Source: an uncultured Clostridia bacterium (lineage in GTDB: Bacteria > Bacillota > Clostridia > UBA1381). Taken from it: a stretch of 34,751 nt of DNA. The notes beneath the pieces were generated by a model that saw nothing but the letters and a program-made list of their open reading frames with translations, had not been told where the DNA came from and did no database searches. The stretch spans positions 1-34,751 of the forward strand of contig CAUGRT010000030.1 of NCBI GenBank assembly GCA_959602045.1, read 5' to 3'. The position numbers and the translations under genes were made by a program. The stretch's first letter is position 1. Every line of letters begins with the position of its first letter. Below are positions 23,735 to 31,915 of the stretch, in pieces.

Positions 23735-24400
23735 TTAAATTTTCACTGAAACCGTCACGCCATCCCCCAGGGGCAATAACGCGGTTTTCAGCTCTTTATG
23801 CGCCATCAGCGCGTCAACATATTTCCGCAGCCGTTTTACAATCGTAATTTTTCTGCGAATTACATGATTATCATCCGCTGTCATTCCCTTATACAACACG
23901 TTATCGGCAATCATAATACCGCCCTGCCGAAGCAGCCGCACACAATCATCCAGCATATAGATATAATGCGCTTTTGGGCCGTCCAAAAAAATCATGTCAA
24001 AGCCTTCGTCCTCCTCGATATAAGAAAGATACTCCTTTGCATCGGCTTCCACAACCGTAATCGTTTGATCCAATCCTGCGCGGCTGATGTTGGCTCTCGC
24101 AGCTTGTACCATGTCGCTGTTATATTCCAGGGTGGTAATTCTTCCGCCATCAGCCAGTCCCTCTGCCATCAGAATCGCCGAATAGCCGATTGCACAGCCG
24201 ATTTCCAAAATCCGTTTCGGACGAATGATCTGCGTCATGACCGATAAAAACCGTGCCGTTTCCGGCTCAACAATCGGAATATTGTGCTGACAGGCAAATT
24301 CCTCCAACTCGTGGAGGAATTTATTATCATGTACGGTTTTTGCCCGTAAGTATTCTGTTATATAAGGAGGAACAATGGCGTCCTTATCGTATTCTATCAT
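23735..24400 (-). CDS. trmR: tRNA 5-hydroxyuridine O-methyltransferase, TrmR/YrrM-like
   Basis: The 221-residue class I methyltransferase of the O-methyltransferase_3 group has motif I RILEIGCAIGYSAILMAEGL, acidic TTLEYNSDM, MIFLDGPKAHYIYMLDDCVRLLRQGGIMIADNVLYKG (metal-binding Asp/Asn) and a closing LPLGDGVTVSVKI. B. subtilis TrmR turns ho5U34 into mo5U34. The identity is supported by the gene order mltG-trmR-U32, the same as yrrL-yrrM-yrrN. It begins 9 nt after the mltG stop. Confidence 0.88.
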   Translation of the reverse strand: MIEYDKDAIVPPYITEYLRAKTVHDNKFLHELEEFACQHNIPIVEPETARFLSVMTQIIRPKRILEIGCAIGYSAILMAEGLADGGRITTLEYNSDMVQAARANISRAGLDQTITVVEADAKEYLSYIEEDEGFDMIFLDGPKAHYIYMLDDCVRLLRQGGIMIADNVLYKGMTADDNHVIRRKITIVKRLRKYVDALMAHKELKTALLPLGDGVTVSVKI

Positions 24401-24409
24401 AGTAATCCT

Positions 24410-25504
24410 CTATTCTGCCTGCGGAATCTTATCATCCTGGTTCTTAATCACATCCGTATCAACGCTAATCGCCATGTTCGTTGACTGTACCAGGCTGATA
24501 AATTCGTCATAATTCGTTCCGAAAATCTGCTCGCCGTTTGCGCTTAAACCGAAGTAATACGCGTCTGTGGCGCTGTAGTCCAAAACCGCTTCAATCGCAG
24601 CAATACTCGGATTTCCGATCGGCCCAACCGGTAATCCCGGATAAACATAAGTATTATAAGGCGAATCCAGTTTTGTATCGGCAATTGCCAAAACCGGCTT
24701 TCTTTCGCCCAACACATACTGTACCGAAGCGTTGGAATCTAAGAACATTCCGGTATTCTTTTGATTGTGGTAAACACCCGCAATTTTTTTCAAATCGCAG
24801 TTTTCATTCGTTTCCCGTTCTAAGATTGAAGCCATTGTGACGATCTGATCGACGGTCATGCCCATACTTTCTGCTTTTTCATAATATTCCGGCTTAAACT
24901 GTGCCTGAAACGCCTGTAACATGAGGTCAATGATGTCATGCGCACTGGTGCCTTTGGGGATTTCATAGGTTGCCGGATACAGATAACCCTCTAACATACT
25001 TTCGCGCGAGGGAAGATTTTGCAGGAACGGATAGTCATAATCCGTCACATGATAGACTGCTTCATAAAACTCATCCCATGTTGTCAGACCCAGCTCGCAA
25101 AGCTTGACCGCAATTTCCCGAACCTCACAGCCCGGCGGAATAATCACCTTTGTGGTATTCCGTGACGGCGTAATCAGCATATCCAGAATCTGATTATAGC
25201 TCATTCCGTTTTCAATATCCGCAGCGCCTGCCTGGAAATGCCCCTCATAGCCACCGAGCAGCGATTGAATACGAAACATCAGCGGATATTTTATAATTCC
25301 CTGTTTTTTCAAATCCGATGCAATCTCTCCGGAGTTTTCTCCCTCTGTGACCTCGACATATTTGATGTCCTCATTGAGCTTTACGCCCAGGCTGTCCGTA
25401 AGTGAGATTCCGATCAATCCCAACAGCACGACCAGCACAACGATGACAACAATCAAGATGACCTTTCCCTTTTTGGAATGGTTTTCTTCAACCTTTACCG
25501 CCAT
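24410..25504 (-). CDS. mltG: Endolytic transglycosylase MltG (YceG-like)
   Basis: The 364-residue membrane-anchored protein has a short basic cytoplasmic tail (MAVKVEENHSKKGK), one membrane helix (about 16-38) and a LysM-like region (VEVTEGENSGEIASDLKKQGIIKYPLMFR). The YceG catalytic domain follows: LEGYLYPATYEIPKG, MASILERETNE with the catalytic Glu, and YNTYVYPGLPVGPIGNPS. It cuts nascent glycan strands in the membrane and may set their length. The ATG at 25504 is chosen because AAGGAGGCAGGAG precedes it; upstream in-frame ATGs lie in the promoter/leader. First gene of the operon. Confidence 0.95.
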   Translation of the reverse strand: MAVKVEENHSKKGKVILIVVIVVLVVLLGLIGISLTDSLGVKLNEDIKYVEVTEGENSGEIASDLKKQGIIKYPLMFRIQSLLGGYEGHFQAGAADIENGMSYNQILDMLITPSRNTTKVIIPPGCEVREIAVKLCELGLTTWDEFYEAVYHVTDYDYPFLQNLPSRESMLEGYLYPATYEIPKGTSAHDIIDLMLQAFQAQFKPEYYEKAESMGMTVDQIVTMASILERETNENCDLKKIAGVYHNQKNTGMFLDSNASVQYVLGERKPVLAIADTKLDSPYNTYVYPGLPVGPIGNPSIAAIEAVLDYSATDAYYFGLSANGEQIFGTNYDEFISLVQSTNMAISVDTDVIKNQDDKIPQAE

Positions 25505-25571
25505 GACTCCTGCCTCCTTTGGTTTCAAAACTTTTATTATCATTCTAAAATTAGCCAATATATACACTTCC

Positions 25572-25600
25572 ATTTTACAATAAAAAAACATTTTCGTCAA
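25572..25600 (-). promoter_or_regulatory. Promoter of mltG-trmR-U32
   Basis: Minus strand TTGACG (25600-25595), 17-bp spacer, TAAAAT (25577-25572). Confidence 0.65.
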
Positions 25601-25681
25601 TAATATTTTAAGGATGTAATGCAATTTTAATATAATTCATGAATTTTTATCCATAAGGGACAATAAATTTTTGTTTTCTGC

Positions 25682-25710
25682 TTGAAAAAACATAAAAAAT
25701 GTTGTATAAT
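25682..25710 (+). promoter_or_regulatory. Promoter of the HAD gene
   Basis: TTGAAA (25682-25687), 17-bp spacer, TATAAT (25705-25710); short leader of about 16 nt. Confidence 0.75.
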
Positions 25711-25732
25711 AAAAACATAGGAGAGTGATAAA

Positions 25733-26365
25733 GTGAAGGGTGCAATATTTGATGTAGACGGAACATTGCTGGATTCTATGGGTGTATGGTGGGACGTATG
25801 CAAGGATTTTTTCAGAAATCACGGCCTAACCTTGACGGATGAAAAAGCTCTGGAGTTAAAGGAGCTGCGTTTGGAGGAATCGCTTCCGATGATTATCCGG
25901 GAAAATGGGTTGAATTTAACCATGCAGGAAGCAGTAGCCGAAATGAAAGCAATGGTGGATCGTGCCTATGCAACCTCCATTCATCTCAAACCCTATGCAA
26001 AAGAATATTTGACTCAGTTAAAACAAAACGGCGTTCGGATTGCTGTCGCAACTTCGGGTTATCCGGAACTTTGCAAAACGGCGTTCCGGCGGTTGGGAAT
26101 TTTAGAACTTATCGACGCCTACGCCTTTTCTCATGAGGTGAACAAAGGCAAGGACAATCCGGATATTTATCTTTTGGCAGCAGAGCGAATCGGCGTGGAA
26201 CCGGCGCAATGCACCGTCTATGAAGATATTGTTGCCGGAATCCGGAGCGCAAAACAAGGCGGCTTTGCCACCTGTGCCATATACGATTCCTCGAATGAGG
26301 GAGATACAGACGTGCTTAAACAGTATGCTGACCATTATATTACGGGGTGGAAGGATATGCTGTAA
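25733..26365 (+). CDS. HAD-superfamily hydrolase (beta-phosphoglucomutase-like)
   Basis: 210 residues starting with GTG at 25733 (SD AGGAG). Motif I FDVDGTLLDSM (nucleophile and acid Asp), motif II ATSGYPEL (Ser/Thr), motif III Lys in HEVNKGKDNPDIY, motif IV VYEDIVAGIRSAKQGG. A helical type-1 cap lies between motifs I and II. DVDGTLLDS, the K-x-NPDIY sequence and the EDIVAGIRSA motif place it among phosphatases/phosphoglucomutases of the beta-PGM group acting on small phosphorylated metabolites; the substrate is not predictable. Single-gene unit. Confidence 0.9.
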   Translation: MKGAIFDVDGTLLDSMGVWWDVCKDFFRNHGLTLTDEKALELKELRLEESLPMIIRENGLNLTMQEAVAEMKAMVDRAYATSIHLKPYAKEYLTQLKQNGVRIAVATSGYPELCKTAFRRLGILELIDAYAFSHEVNKGKDNPDIYLLAAERIGVEPAQCTVYEDIVAGIRSAKQGGFATCAIYDSSNEGDTDVLKQYADHYITGWKDML

Positions 26366-26372
26366 GCAATAC

Positions 26373-26412
26373 AAAGGGAGCAGAATCGTTTTTCGAGTGC
26401 CGCTCCTTTTTT
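26373..26412 (+). terminator. Intrinsic terminator of the HAD gene
   Basis: AAAGGGAGC (26373-26381) pairs with GCTCCTTT (26402-26409) with one bulged G; T-run to 26412. Confidence 0.75.
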
Positions 26413-26425
26413 ATTTGGGTGTATT

Positions 26426-26537
26426 CTTAAATGAATTATCATCTGTTTTTCGCTCTATTGCGGCTCAGACATCCGCTACGCTGCGCGGAGTAGAACTCGC
26501 CTCCATAGACTGAAAAACAGATGATAATTCATTCAAG
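26426..26537 (-). repeat. Variable-arm hairpin repeat, copy 5
   Basis: Core orientation minus. Arms 26426-26451 and 26512-26537 pair over 26 bp, with one non-Watson-Crick pair (26429/26534) that is G-U in the minus-strand RNA. A 2x2 internal loop separates the arms from an inner CTAT/ATAG stem. Full-length common core. It sits between the convergent HAD and SLH-NlpC/P60 genes. Confidence 0.9.
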
Positions 26538-26561
26538 GAGTCAGAGTTTGTGGTTGTAAAT

Positions 26562-26594
26562 AAAAATCGGTTCAAGAAAAATCTTGAACCGATT
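26562..26594 (-). terminator. Intrinsic terminator of the SLH-NlpC/P60 gene
   Basis: 13-bp perfect stem (26565-26577 with 26582-26594), with a T-run on the minus strand (26564-26562 and beyond). It begins 9 bp after the stop. Confidence 0.9.
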
Positions 26595-26602
26595 AAATAA
26601 TC

Positions 26603-27925
26603 TTATTGAATAACTCTCTTTCCTCCGCAGAAGTCACTTCTGGAGTCCAGTGAGGAATATTTAACAACGTCACCTGTGCTCGGAGCATGAATATACATAC
26701 CGTTTCCAACATACATACCCACATGGTGCGGTGCAGAGCTGCTGCCGAAGTATACTAGATCTCCGGGCTGAAGCTGATTTCTTGTAACATATACACCGTC
26801 ATTATCCCACTGCGTGTAAGTTGTACGTGTAATATTAATGCCGTTTTCTCTCAGAACATACTGAACAAATCCGGAACAGTCAAAGCCTGAAGGAGTTGTT
26901 CCGCCCCATAAATACGGAACGCCGAGATATTTTGCCGCCGTATCAATAACCTGCTGTGCCTTTGCACTGTTTGCAGTATATGCGTTGGACGTGCTGTTAT
27001 ATTTCGTTGAAGATTTATAACGGAAATCTACAGGCATGCTGTAAACTTCGCTGCCATCTGCCAAAACAGCACCTACAATCAAGGTGTAATCTCTGTTTCC
27101 GGCAAGTGTGCCTGCTTTGACCTCATGCGAGGTTGAGGAATAAATATCCTCTAAAACAACAGAATTGGCATTTGCGTCCTTAATGATTACATGATAGGTG
27201 GACGCACTTGGAATTGAAGTCCACGAAAGTGTGAAATTCCCTTCCTCAATTTCCGATCCGTTTTCCGGAAGAATTACGGTCGGTAACGCTACAGAATAGC
27301 TGTCTGATTTGAATGCATTGTAAGAACGATTTACGCTTGCAATGGCTTGCTCTCTTGTTGTGGAACCCAAAGGATCCAATTTGCTTGCGGTAATTCCGTT
27401 AATCAATGAGTTGTTTAATGCCGTAATCACAGACGCTTCAGCCCATGAGCTGATCTTTCCTGCGTCTGTGAATCCTGAAATTGCCGACTTATCCTCTCCG
27501 TCCGCAAGCTCAAAATTCACTTCACTGGCTGCCAATGTGGAAACCAGCATCTTCGCCATTTCCTCACGGGTTACCAATCTGTTCGGCGTAAAGGTTCCAT
27601 CGGAGGTTCCCGATACGATTCCATAACAATACGCCTGTGCAACCGCCGTGTTGTTCGTATCCGTAAACGGCGAACCGCTCGGCGTTATCAGGTTTTCGTT
27701 TGTGAGCTTCTTGTATAAATTCATTGCCAGCTCACAAAATTCCTGTCTTGTAATATCTTCTTTCAAATTATGTGAAACAACTGAGTAGGATACCAGCCCG
27801 GCTTCGTTTGCCGATTGATATTCCGAAACAGCCCAGCCGCTCAAATCAGCTGCCAAAGCCGATGTACTAAGTAATGCGGTCAGAGATAGAACAGATAGGA
27901 TAATTTTCTTTGCGATTTTCTTCAA
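26603..27925 (-). CDS. S-layer-homology (SLH) anchored NlpC/P60 peptidoglycan hydrolase
   Basis: The 440-residue protein has a signal peptide (1-25, cleavage after ALA) and three SLH-type repeats (about 26-205; DITRQEFCELAMNLYKKL, GIVSGTSDGTFTPNRLVTREEMAKML, GITASKLDPLGSTTREQAIASV) that bind wall polysaccharide. A fibronectin-III-like domain (about 212-305; FTLSWTSIPSASTYHVIIKD) follows, then a C-terminal NlpC/P60 domain with C350 (GFDCSGF), H401 (HHVGMYVG) and H413 (YIHAPSTG). The catalytic domain is clearly paralogous to the 20294 gene. SD AAGGAG; own promoter and terminator. Confidence 0.93.
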   Translation of the reverse strand: MKKIAKKIILSVLSLTALLSTSALAADLSGWAVSEYQSANEAGLVSYSVVSHNLKEDITRQEFCELAMNLYKKLTNENLITPSGSPFTDTNNTAVAQAYCYGIVSGTSDGTFTPNRLVTREEMAKMLVSTLAASEVNFELADGEDKSAISGFTDAGKISSWAEASVITALNNSLINGITASKLDPLGSTTREQAIASVNRSYNAFKSDSYSVALPTVILPENGSEIEEGNFTLSWTSIPSASTYHVIIKDANANSVVLEDIYSSTSHEVKAGTLAGNRDYTLIVGAVLADGSEVYSMPVDFRYKSSTKYNSTSNAYTANSAKAQQVIDTAAKYLGVPYLWGGTTPSGFDCSGFVQYVLRENGINITRTTYTQWDNDGVYVTRNQLQPGDLVYFGSSSAPHHVGMYVGNGMYIHAPSTGDVVKYSSLDSRSDFCGGKRVIQ

Positions 27926-28043
27926 GATTATTATCTCCTTTTCGTTTTAGTCCGTTACCTTCTGTGTTTCTTCTTTCCAAATCAATCATCTATTGGCGGG
28001 AGCGAATGTGAACTCCCAATGTCGTTTTTTATTAACTGCTTGT

Positions 28044-28072
28044 ATTTTAACACTATTTTCAGGCATTGTCAA
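28044..28072 (-). promoter_or_regulatory. Promoter of the SLH-NlpC/P60 gene
   Basis: Minus strand TTGACA (28072-28067), 17-bp spacer, TAAAAT (28049-28044). The AT-rich region upstream (28073-28334) holds no gene; it contains a one-mismatch WalR-like box TGTAAT-N5-TGCAAT (28133-28149). Confidence 0.7.
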
Positions 28073-28334
28073 GACTTTTGAGGAAAAAGTTTAAGATTGC
28101 TTAAAAATTTTGTTATGTTTTTTTAATGAATATGTAATCTAATTGCAATAATAGGGCGTTTTTTGCTGAAATATTACACGATTTTTGGCAAAAAATATCC
28201 TATTTTTTCCTTACAAATTCCAATCCGCAAAAATTACGTCCACAACATGTAGGCAATTTGCAAAAACATTCTCAATATATGGCGTTTGGTTTGTACAACG
28301 TGCATTAAAATGTGAAGAAAATGTTACAAAATTA

Positions 28335-28359
28335 TAAAAAAACGTAATAAAGTTTACGT
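28335..28359 (-). terminator. Intrinsic terminator of the DUF4250 gene
   Basis: Minus strand ACGTAA (28359-28354), 6-nt loop, TTACGT (28347-28342), then a T-run (28341-28335). Confidence 0.7.
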
Positions 28360-28375
28360 AATACGCGAAATTATG

Positions 28376-28549
28376 TCAAATAAATTGGTTTCTCTCTTCT
28401 GAATAGCGATAGCCTATTTTTGAAAGAGAATCCAAAATATCGGATTTTTTGACCTCCAAATCCTCGCACAGCGCGTCCAGATTCGGATAAAAATCCCTTA
28501 ACTTTGTATTGATTACACTTAATAAAATTGTCGGGTCTTTTGGTAACAT
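28376..28549 (-). CDS. DUF4250 domain protein
   Basis: 57 residues starting MLPKDPTILLSVINTKLRDF and continuing YPNLDALCEDLEVKKSDILDSLSKIGYRYSEERNQFI. This matches the small DUF4250 family common in Clostridia, both in the MLPKDP start and the ERNQF end. SD AAAGGAGA lies 6-8 nt before the ATG. Monocistronic, with its own promoter and terminator. Function unknown; it is mostly helical, with no catalytic residues evident. Confidence 0.88.
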   Translation of the reverse strand: MLPKDPTILLSVINTKLRDFYPNLDALCEDLEVKKSDILDSLSKIGYRYSEERNQFI

Positions 28550-28571
28550 AAAAACTTCTCCTTTATTTTTG

Positions 28572-28600
28572 ATTGTAAAATTTTAATTCAAACCATTCAA
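28572..28600 (-). promoter_or_regulatory. Promoter of the DUF4250 gene
   Basis: Minus strand TTGAAT (28600-28595), 17-bp spacer, TACAAT (28577-28572). Confidence 0.65.
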
Positions 28601-28636
28601 AAAATCGACTTTCTTCCTATATAATATAGAAATTCT

Positions 28637-29857
28637 TTAATCCTCGTCCAAGCCGAAAAAATGCTTGACGGTGCTTGTCGTTCGCCGCATACAGCCAAGA
28701 AAACCATATTTTGCAATCGGCTGTTCGATGCAATAGGTGCTGAATGTTGCTGCCGCCAGGCTGAGAACAATGCTTAATATCAGGAACAGGATCATCGCAT
28801 GCTTGTCCTGCATGACCGGGTTTGCCGTTGTGGGGGGAATATGCAGCTTTTTCAGAGCAATATGGATGTTTTGATGCCACAAATAAAAACTGTAGGAAAT
28901 TGTCGATAACCATGCAAAAAATCGGTTGCCCCAAAAGCGCTGCCATCCCTTTACGGAGTAGGATGCCGAAAACAGAAAGAGCGCGAACAAGCCGGAGGGA
29001 ATCCAGCGATACAGAAGCCGATGATAGGACGCTCCGTCCAATCCTTCCATATACGCACTTCCCATCCATAGCGTATAATAATAGACTCCGACAAGGCAAA
29101 GAATTGAGATCAGCGTCAGCGGTATGCGGATACAAGAAATGAATCGTAATCGGTTTCGCGCAAAAACAACCGCATATGCCGCCAACATTCCGCAGCCGAA
29201 AACATCAATATAAAGCAGCGGATTCACCATCACGAAGATGTCGACTTTTGGATTCATTGCGGTCAGCAGCCGCAGTGATTGGGATAGTACAAACATGGCG
29301 GCAAAGACCGGTATCGGTTTCTTACGGAACAAAGCCGAAAGAAACGGAAAAAAAACATAAAATGCCGCTTCGATTCCCAATGTCCACGCCGTTGAAATGA
29401 CGGAACCCAACGTTTCGGGCCGATAGATATGCAAAAACAGCGCGTGTAGTCCGAAATGCTTGAATATATCCGCCGCACTGTGAATGTTGTATGTATTATA
29501 GGAAAGCACCGGAAAAATCAGCAGAATCAGCAGCATAAAATAATAGCCGGGGAGAATTCGCCGCGCACGCTTTCGGTAAAAATCCCGCCACGAAATGACA
29601 CCACATTCTCCAAACATATTTCGTGCGATCGGATAAAATAAACCGAATCCGCTTAACACAAAAAAAGCGTCAATCGCAATATATCCATATCGCTGCAGCG
29701 GTTCCAGGTTGATGAGATGTCCGCCGAGATTCCATTTTGCGCTAAGCCATGTTTGCTGCCAATTATGAAAGGCGAAAATCAAAATGGTGCATATCGCACG
29801 AAGCCCGTCCAATGCCGGCAGATAACCGTCAATGCTACGTTGTCTTACATTTTTCAT
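28637..29857 (-). CDS. Acyltransferase 3 (OafA/YrhL-like) membrane protein
   Basis: 406 residues with about ten membrane helices. The family N-terminus PALDGLRAICTILIFAFHNW contains the conserved Arg and His. FFVLSGFGLFYP, RKRARRILPGYYF, WTLGIEAAFYVFFPFL and ISYSFYLWHQNI are the usual Acyl_transf_3 landmarks. Such proteins transfer acetyl or other acyl groups to cell-surface polysaccharides or lipids. The ATG at 29857 is chosen on SD AAAGGAGAAG; the longer open frame upstream is repeat copy 6, not protein. Confidence 0.9.
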   Translation of the reverse strand: MKNVRQRSIDGYLPALDGLRAICTILIFAFHNWQQTWLSAKWNLGGHLINLEPLQRYGYIAIDAFFVLSGFGLFYPIARNMFGECGVISWRDFYRKRARRILPGYYFMLLILLIFPVLSYNTYNIHSAADIFKHFGLHALFLHIYRPETLGSVISTAWTLGIEAAFYVFFPFLSALFRKKPIPVFAAMFVLSQSLRLLTAMNPKVDIFVMVNPLLYIDVFGCGMLAAYAVVFARNRLRFISCIRIPLTLISILCLVGVYYYTLWMGSAYMEGLDGASYHRLLYRWIPSGLFALFLFSASYSVKGWQRFWGNRFFAWLSTISYSFYLWHQNIHIALKKLHIPPTTANPVMQDKHAMILFLILSIVLSLAAATFSTYCIEQPIAKYGFLGCMRRTTSTVKHFFGLDED

Positions 29858-29887
29858 TCGGGCTTCTCCTTTCCAAGTATTGCGTGG

Positions 29888-29979
29888 GAAAATGCATCTG
29901 TTTTGCGTTCTATTCCGGCTCAAACATCCGCTACCTCACACGGAACTCGCCTTCATAGATCGAAAACAGATGCATTTTC
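29888..29979 (-). repeat. Variable-arm hairpin repeat, copy 6 (short, diverged core)
   Basis: Core orientation minus. Arms 29888-29904 and 29963-29979 pair perfectly over 17 bp; an inner CTAT/ATAG stem is kept. The core lacks the CTACT pentamer, like copy 2, and its hairpin is diverged (CCGTGTGAGGTAGCGG). It lies 31 bp upstream of the acyltransferase ATG, in the same orientation, so it may be in the mRNA leader. The 351-bp gap 29858-30209 is otherwise filled by copy 7. Confidence 0.88.
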
Positions 29980-30029
29980 ATTTCAAGAAATCGCACTCTA
30001 TCATGATCTGAAACTTCAAGATTCGATAA

Positions 30030-30127
30030 GGGATAGCAAGTGGGTTTTATTCTATGGAGGCGAGTTCTACTCCGCGCAGCGTAGCGGATGTCTGAGCCGC
30101 AATAGAATAAAACCCACTTGCTATCCC
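30030..30127 (+). repeat. Variable-arm hairpin repeat, copy 7
   Basis: The best-preserved copy: arms 30030-30055 and 30102-30127 are perfectly complementary over 26 bp, running unbroken into the conserved CTAT/ATAG. The core has the common full-length sequence. It points away from copy 6, 50 bp apart. Confidence 0.92.
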
Positions 30128-30209
30128 GCCCCGCGTCTGTCGGAACTATTCGGGGAAATATGGATGTAACGGTCATTCCCTACACACTATCCCACATCAG
30201 TCAGAATAT

Positions 30210-30344
30210 TTAACGTTTTCGGTGCGCCGTAATCCAATATACCGCCACCGAAGCCGCACCCAGCAGAAAAATGCCGGCAAGAACCACCGACAAATTTCCG
30301 GGAACCGTGCCGCACGCCGTTACGGCAAGCTTCAGCATTTCCAT
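30210..30344 (-). CDS. 44-residue single-pass membrane peptide coupled to the aminopeptidase gene
   Basis: Starts MEMLKLAVTACGTVPGNLSV, then one hydrophobic helix (VLAGIFLLGAASVAVYWI) and ends TAHRKR. Its ATG overlaps the aminopeptidase stop by one base (TAATG) and AAGGAT (in the end of the upstream gene) is the SD, so translation is coupled. The positive C-terminal tail predicts an N-out/C-in helix. It resembles the helix-plus-RKR end of sortase substrates but has no LPxTG motif. Unknown function. Confidence 0.6.
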   Translation of the reverse strand: MEMLKLAVTACGTVPGNLSVVLAGIFLLGAASVAVYWITAHRKR

Positions 30345-31750
30345 TATCTATCCTTATAAAAAGCCTTGTAGGCTCTGTATGCCATGTAAATATCCGTCTT
30401 AGCGGTAATCTCAAACGGCGCATGCATGGATAATACGGAAACACCACAGTCAATGACATCTAAGTTCAAGTTTGCAACATACTGCGCAATCGTTCCGCCG
30501 CCGCCCTGGTCTACCCTTCCCAGCTCTCCGGTCTGCCATACTACACCGTTATCCGCCATGATTTTTGCAATCTGTGCCACAAACTCCGCATTGGCGTCGG
30601 AGGAACCGGATTTTCCTCTTGCTCCGGTGTATTTCGTCAGCACAACGCCGCAATTACAGAATGAAGCGTTCTTCTTTTCGGAAACACTTTCATAGGTAGG
30701 GTCTACACCGGCATTGACATCGGAGGACATGCACGCCGAATGTTCGATTGTCTTGTTGTACTGCACAATTGAGCAAGAGCCGGTGCGCTTTTCAATCAGC
30801 TCCGCAACCGTCATATCAAAGAACTTGCTCTGCGCTCCGGTGTTTCCCATCGAGCCGATTTCTTCTTTATCCACCAGAATTGCCGCCGCGGTCTTTTTCG
30901 GATTTTCAACATCTAGAATCGCTTTTAGCGTTGTAAAAGCACAAACTCTGTCATCCTGACCGTAAGCGCCGATAAAGCTCTCATCCAATCCCACATTCTT
31001 CGCCTTGAATGCCGGAACCGCCTCAATCTCCGCCGTCTGAAAATCACATTCCGTCATGCCGTATTTGGTGTTCAAATGTTTCAAAATCGCAAACTTGACT
31101 TTCTCCGCAACGTCCTTTGCCGCAATCGGCTTGCCGCCGATCAGAATGTTGAGGTTTTCTCCCGGAATCCCCTCAGTCATTTTTTTCATCATCTGCTCCT
31201 GTGCCAGGTGGGGCAGCAAATCCGTTACGCAGAATACAGGATCTGTTTCCGCTTCGCCGATATTCAGTTCAATCTTCTTTCCGTCGGTTGTATAAACCAC
31301 GCCGTGCAGCGAAAGCGGAATAGTTGTCCACTGGTATTTCTTGATTCCACCGTAATAGTGCGTTTTCAATAACGCCATTTCGTTGCTTTCATACAGCGGA
31401 TTTTGCTTTAAATCCAATCTCGGTGAGTCGATATGCGCACCGACAAGGTTGATGCCGGCTGTCATATCCTCCGTTCCGATTACGGCAAGAAAAATGTTCT
31501 TTCCGCGGTTAATCTTGTAAACCTTATCGCCCGGCTCCAAATGATCAATTGTATCCAGATTCCGGAAACCACGGGATTCTGCAAGGCGGATACTCTCCCG
31601 AACACATTCACGCTCCGTCTTTCCGGCGTCCAGAAAAACGCGGTATTCATCGCATAACGTATTCATTTCCGAGGATTCCGCATCCGTCAGTACCTCATAA
31701 ACATTTTTGCGCCGATAGCTTAACGCTTCAAATTGCTCTTTATCTGTCAA
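30344..31750 (-). CDS. M18-family metallo-aminopeptidase
   Basis: About 468 residues. Metal ligands and catalytic residues of the M18 family are visible: GAHIDSPRLDLK (His), YGQDDRVCAF (bridging Asp), DKEEIGSMGNTGAQS (catalytic Glu pair), SSDVNAGVDPTYE (Asp) and SMHAPFEI (C-terminal His). It removes N-terminal residues from cytosolic peptides, likely acidic or neutral ones. There is no ATG: TTG at 31750 lies 10 nt after AGAAGGG and is preferred; TTG at 31759 would be too close to that SD. Coupled to the 44-residue peptide downstream. Confidence 0.9.
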   Translation of the reverse strand: MTDKEQFEALSYRRKNVYEVLTDAESSEMNTLCDEYRVFLDAGKTERECVRESIRLAESRGFRNLDTIDHLEPGDKVYKINRGKNIFLAVIGTEDMTAGINLVGAHIDSPRLDLKQNPLYESNEMALLKTHYYGGIKKYQWTTIPLSLHGVVYTTDGKKIELNIGEAETDPVFCVTDLLPHLAQEQMMKKMTEGIPGENLNILIGGKPIAAKDVAEKVKFAILKHLNTKYGMTECDFQTAEIEAVPAFKAKNVGLDESFIGAYGQDDRVCAFTTLKAILDVENPKKTAAAILVDKEEIGSMGNTGAQSKFFDMTVAELIEKRTGSCSIVQYNKTIEHSACMSSDVNAGVDPTYESVSEKKNASFCNCGVVLTKYTGARGKSGSSDANAEFVAQIAKIMADNGVVWQTGELGRVDQGGGGTIAQYVANLNLDVIDCGVSVLSMHAPFEITAKTDIYMAYRAYKAFYKDR

Positions 31751-31811
31751 AATAATCAATCCCTTCTAATCGAGAATACGAACTTCGTACTCTTATACAT
31801 TATTCACATTT

Positions 31812-31840
31812 AGTATACCACATTCTCAAATTTTAGTCCA
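31812..31840 (-). promoter_or_regulatory. Promoter of the aminopeptidase gene
   Basis: Minus strand TGGACT (31840-31835), 17-bp spacer, TATACT (31817-31812). A small palindrome TACGA-AGT-TCGTA lies between it and the start codon. Confidence 0.55.
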
Positions 31841-31877
31841 CACTTTTTATAAAGTTAATAAAATTTGTACAAATTCA

Positions 31878-31906
31878 TTGATAAAAAGTTAACGCTGTGA
31901 TATAAT
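31878..31906 (+). promoter_or_regulatory. Promoter of the OGG-like gene (leaderless arrangement)
   Basis: TTGATA (31878-31883), 17-bp spacer, TATAAT (31901-31906). The start should fall near 31912-31914, only 2-4 nt before the ATG at 31916. Confidence 0.7.
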
Positions 31907-31915
31907 ATGTATACG

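Noticed and set aside
29858..29923. Longer acyltransferase start (22 extra residues beginning MSRNRT)
   Set aside because: These codons fall in hairpin repeat copy 6, and the ATG at 29857 has a strong ribosome site.
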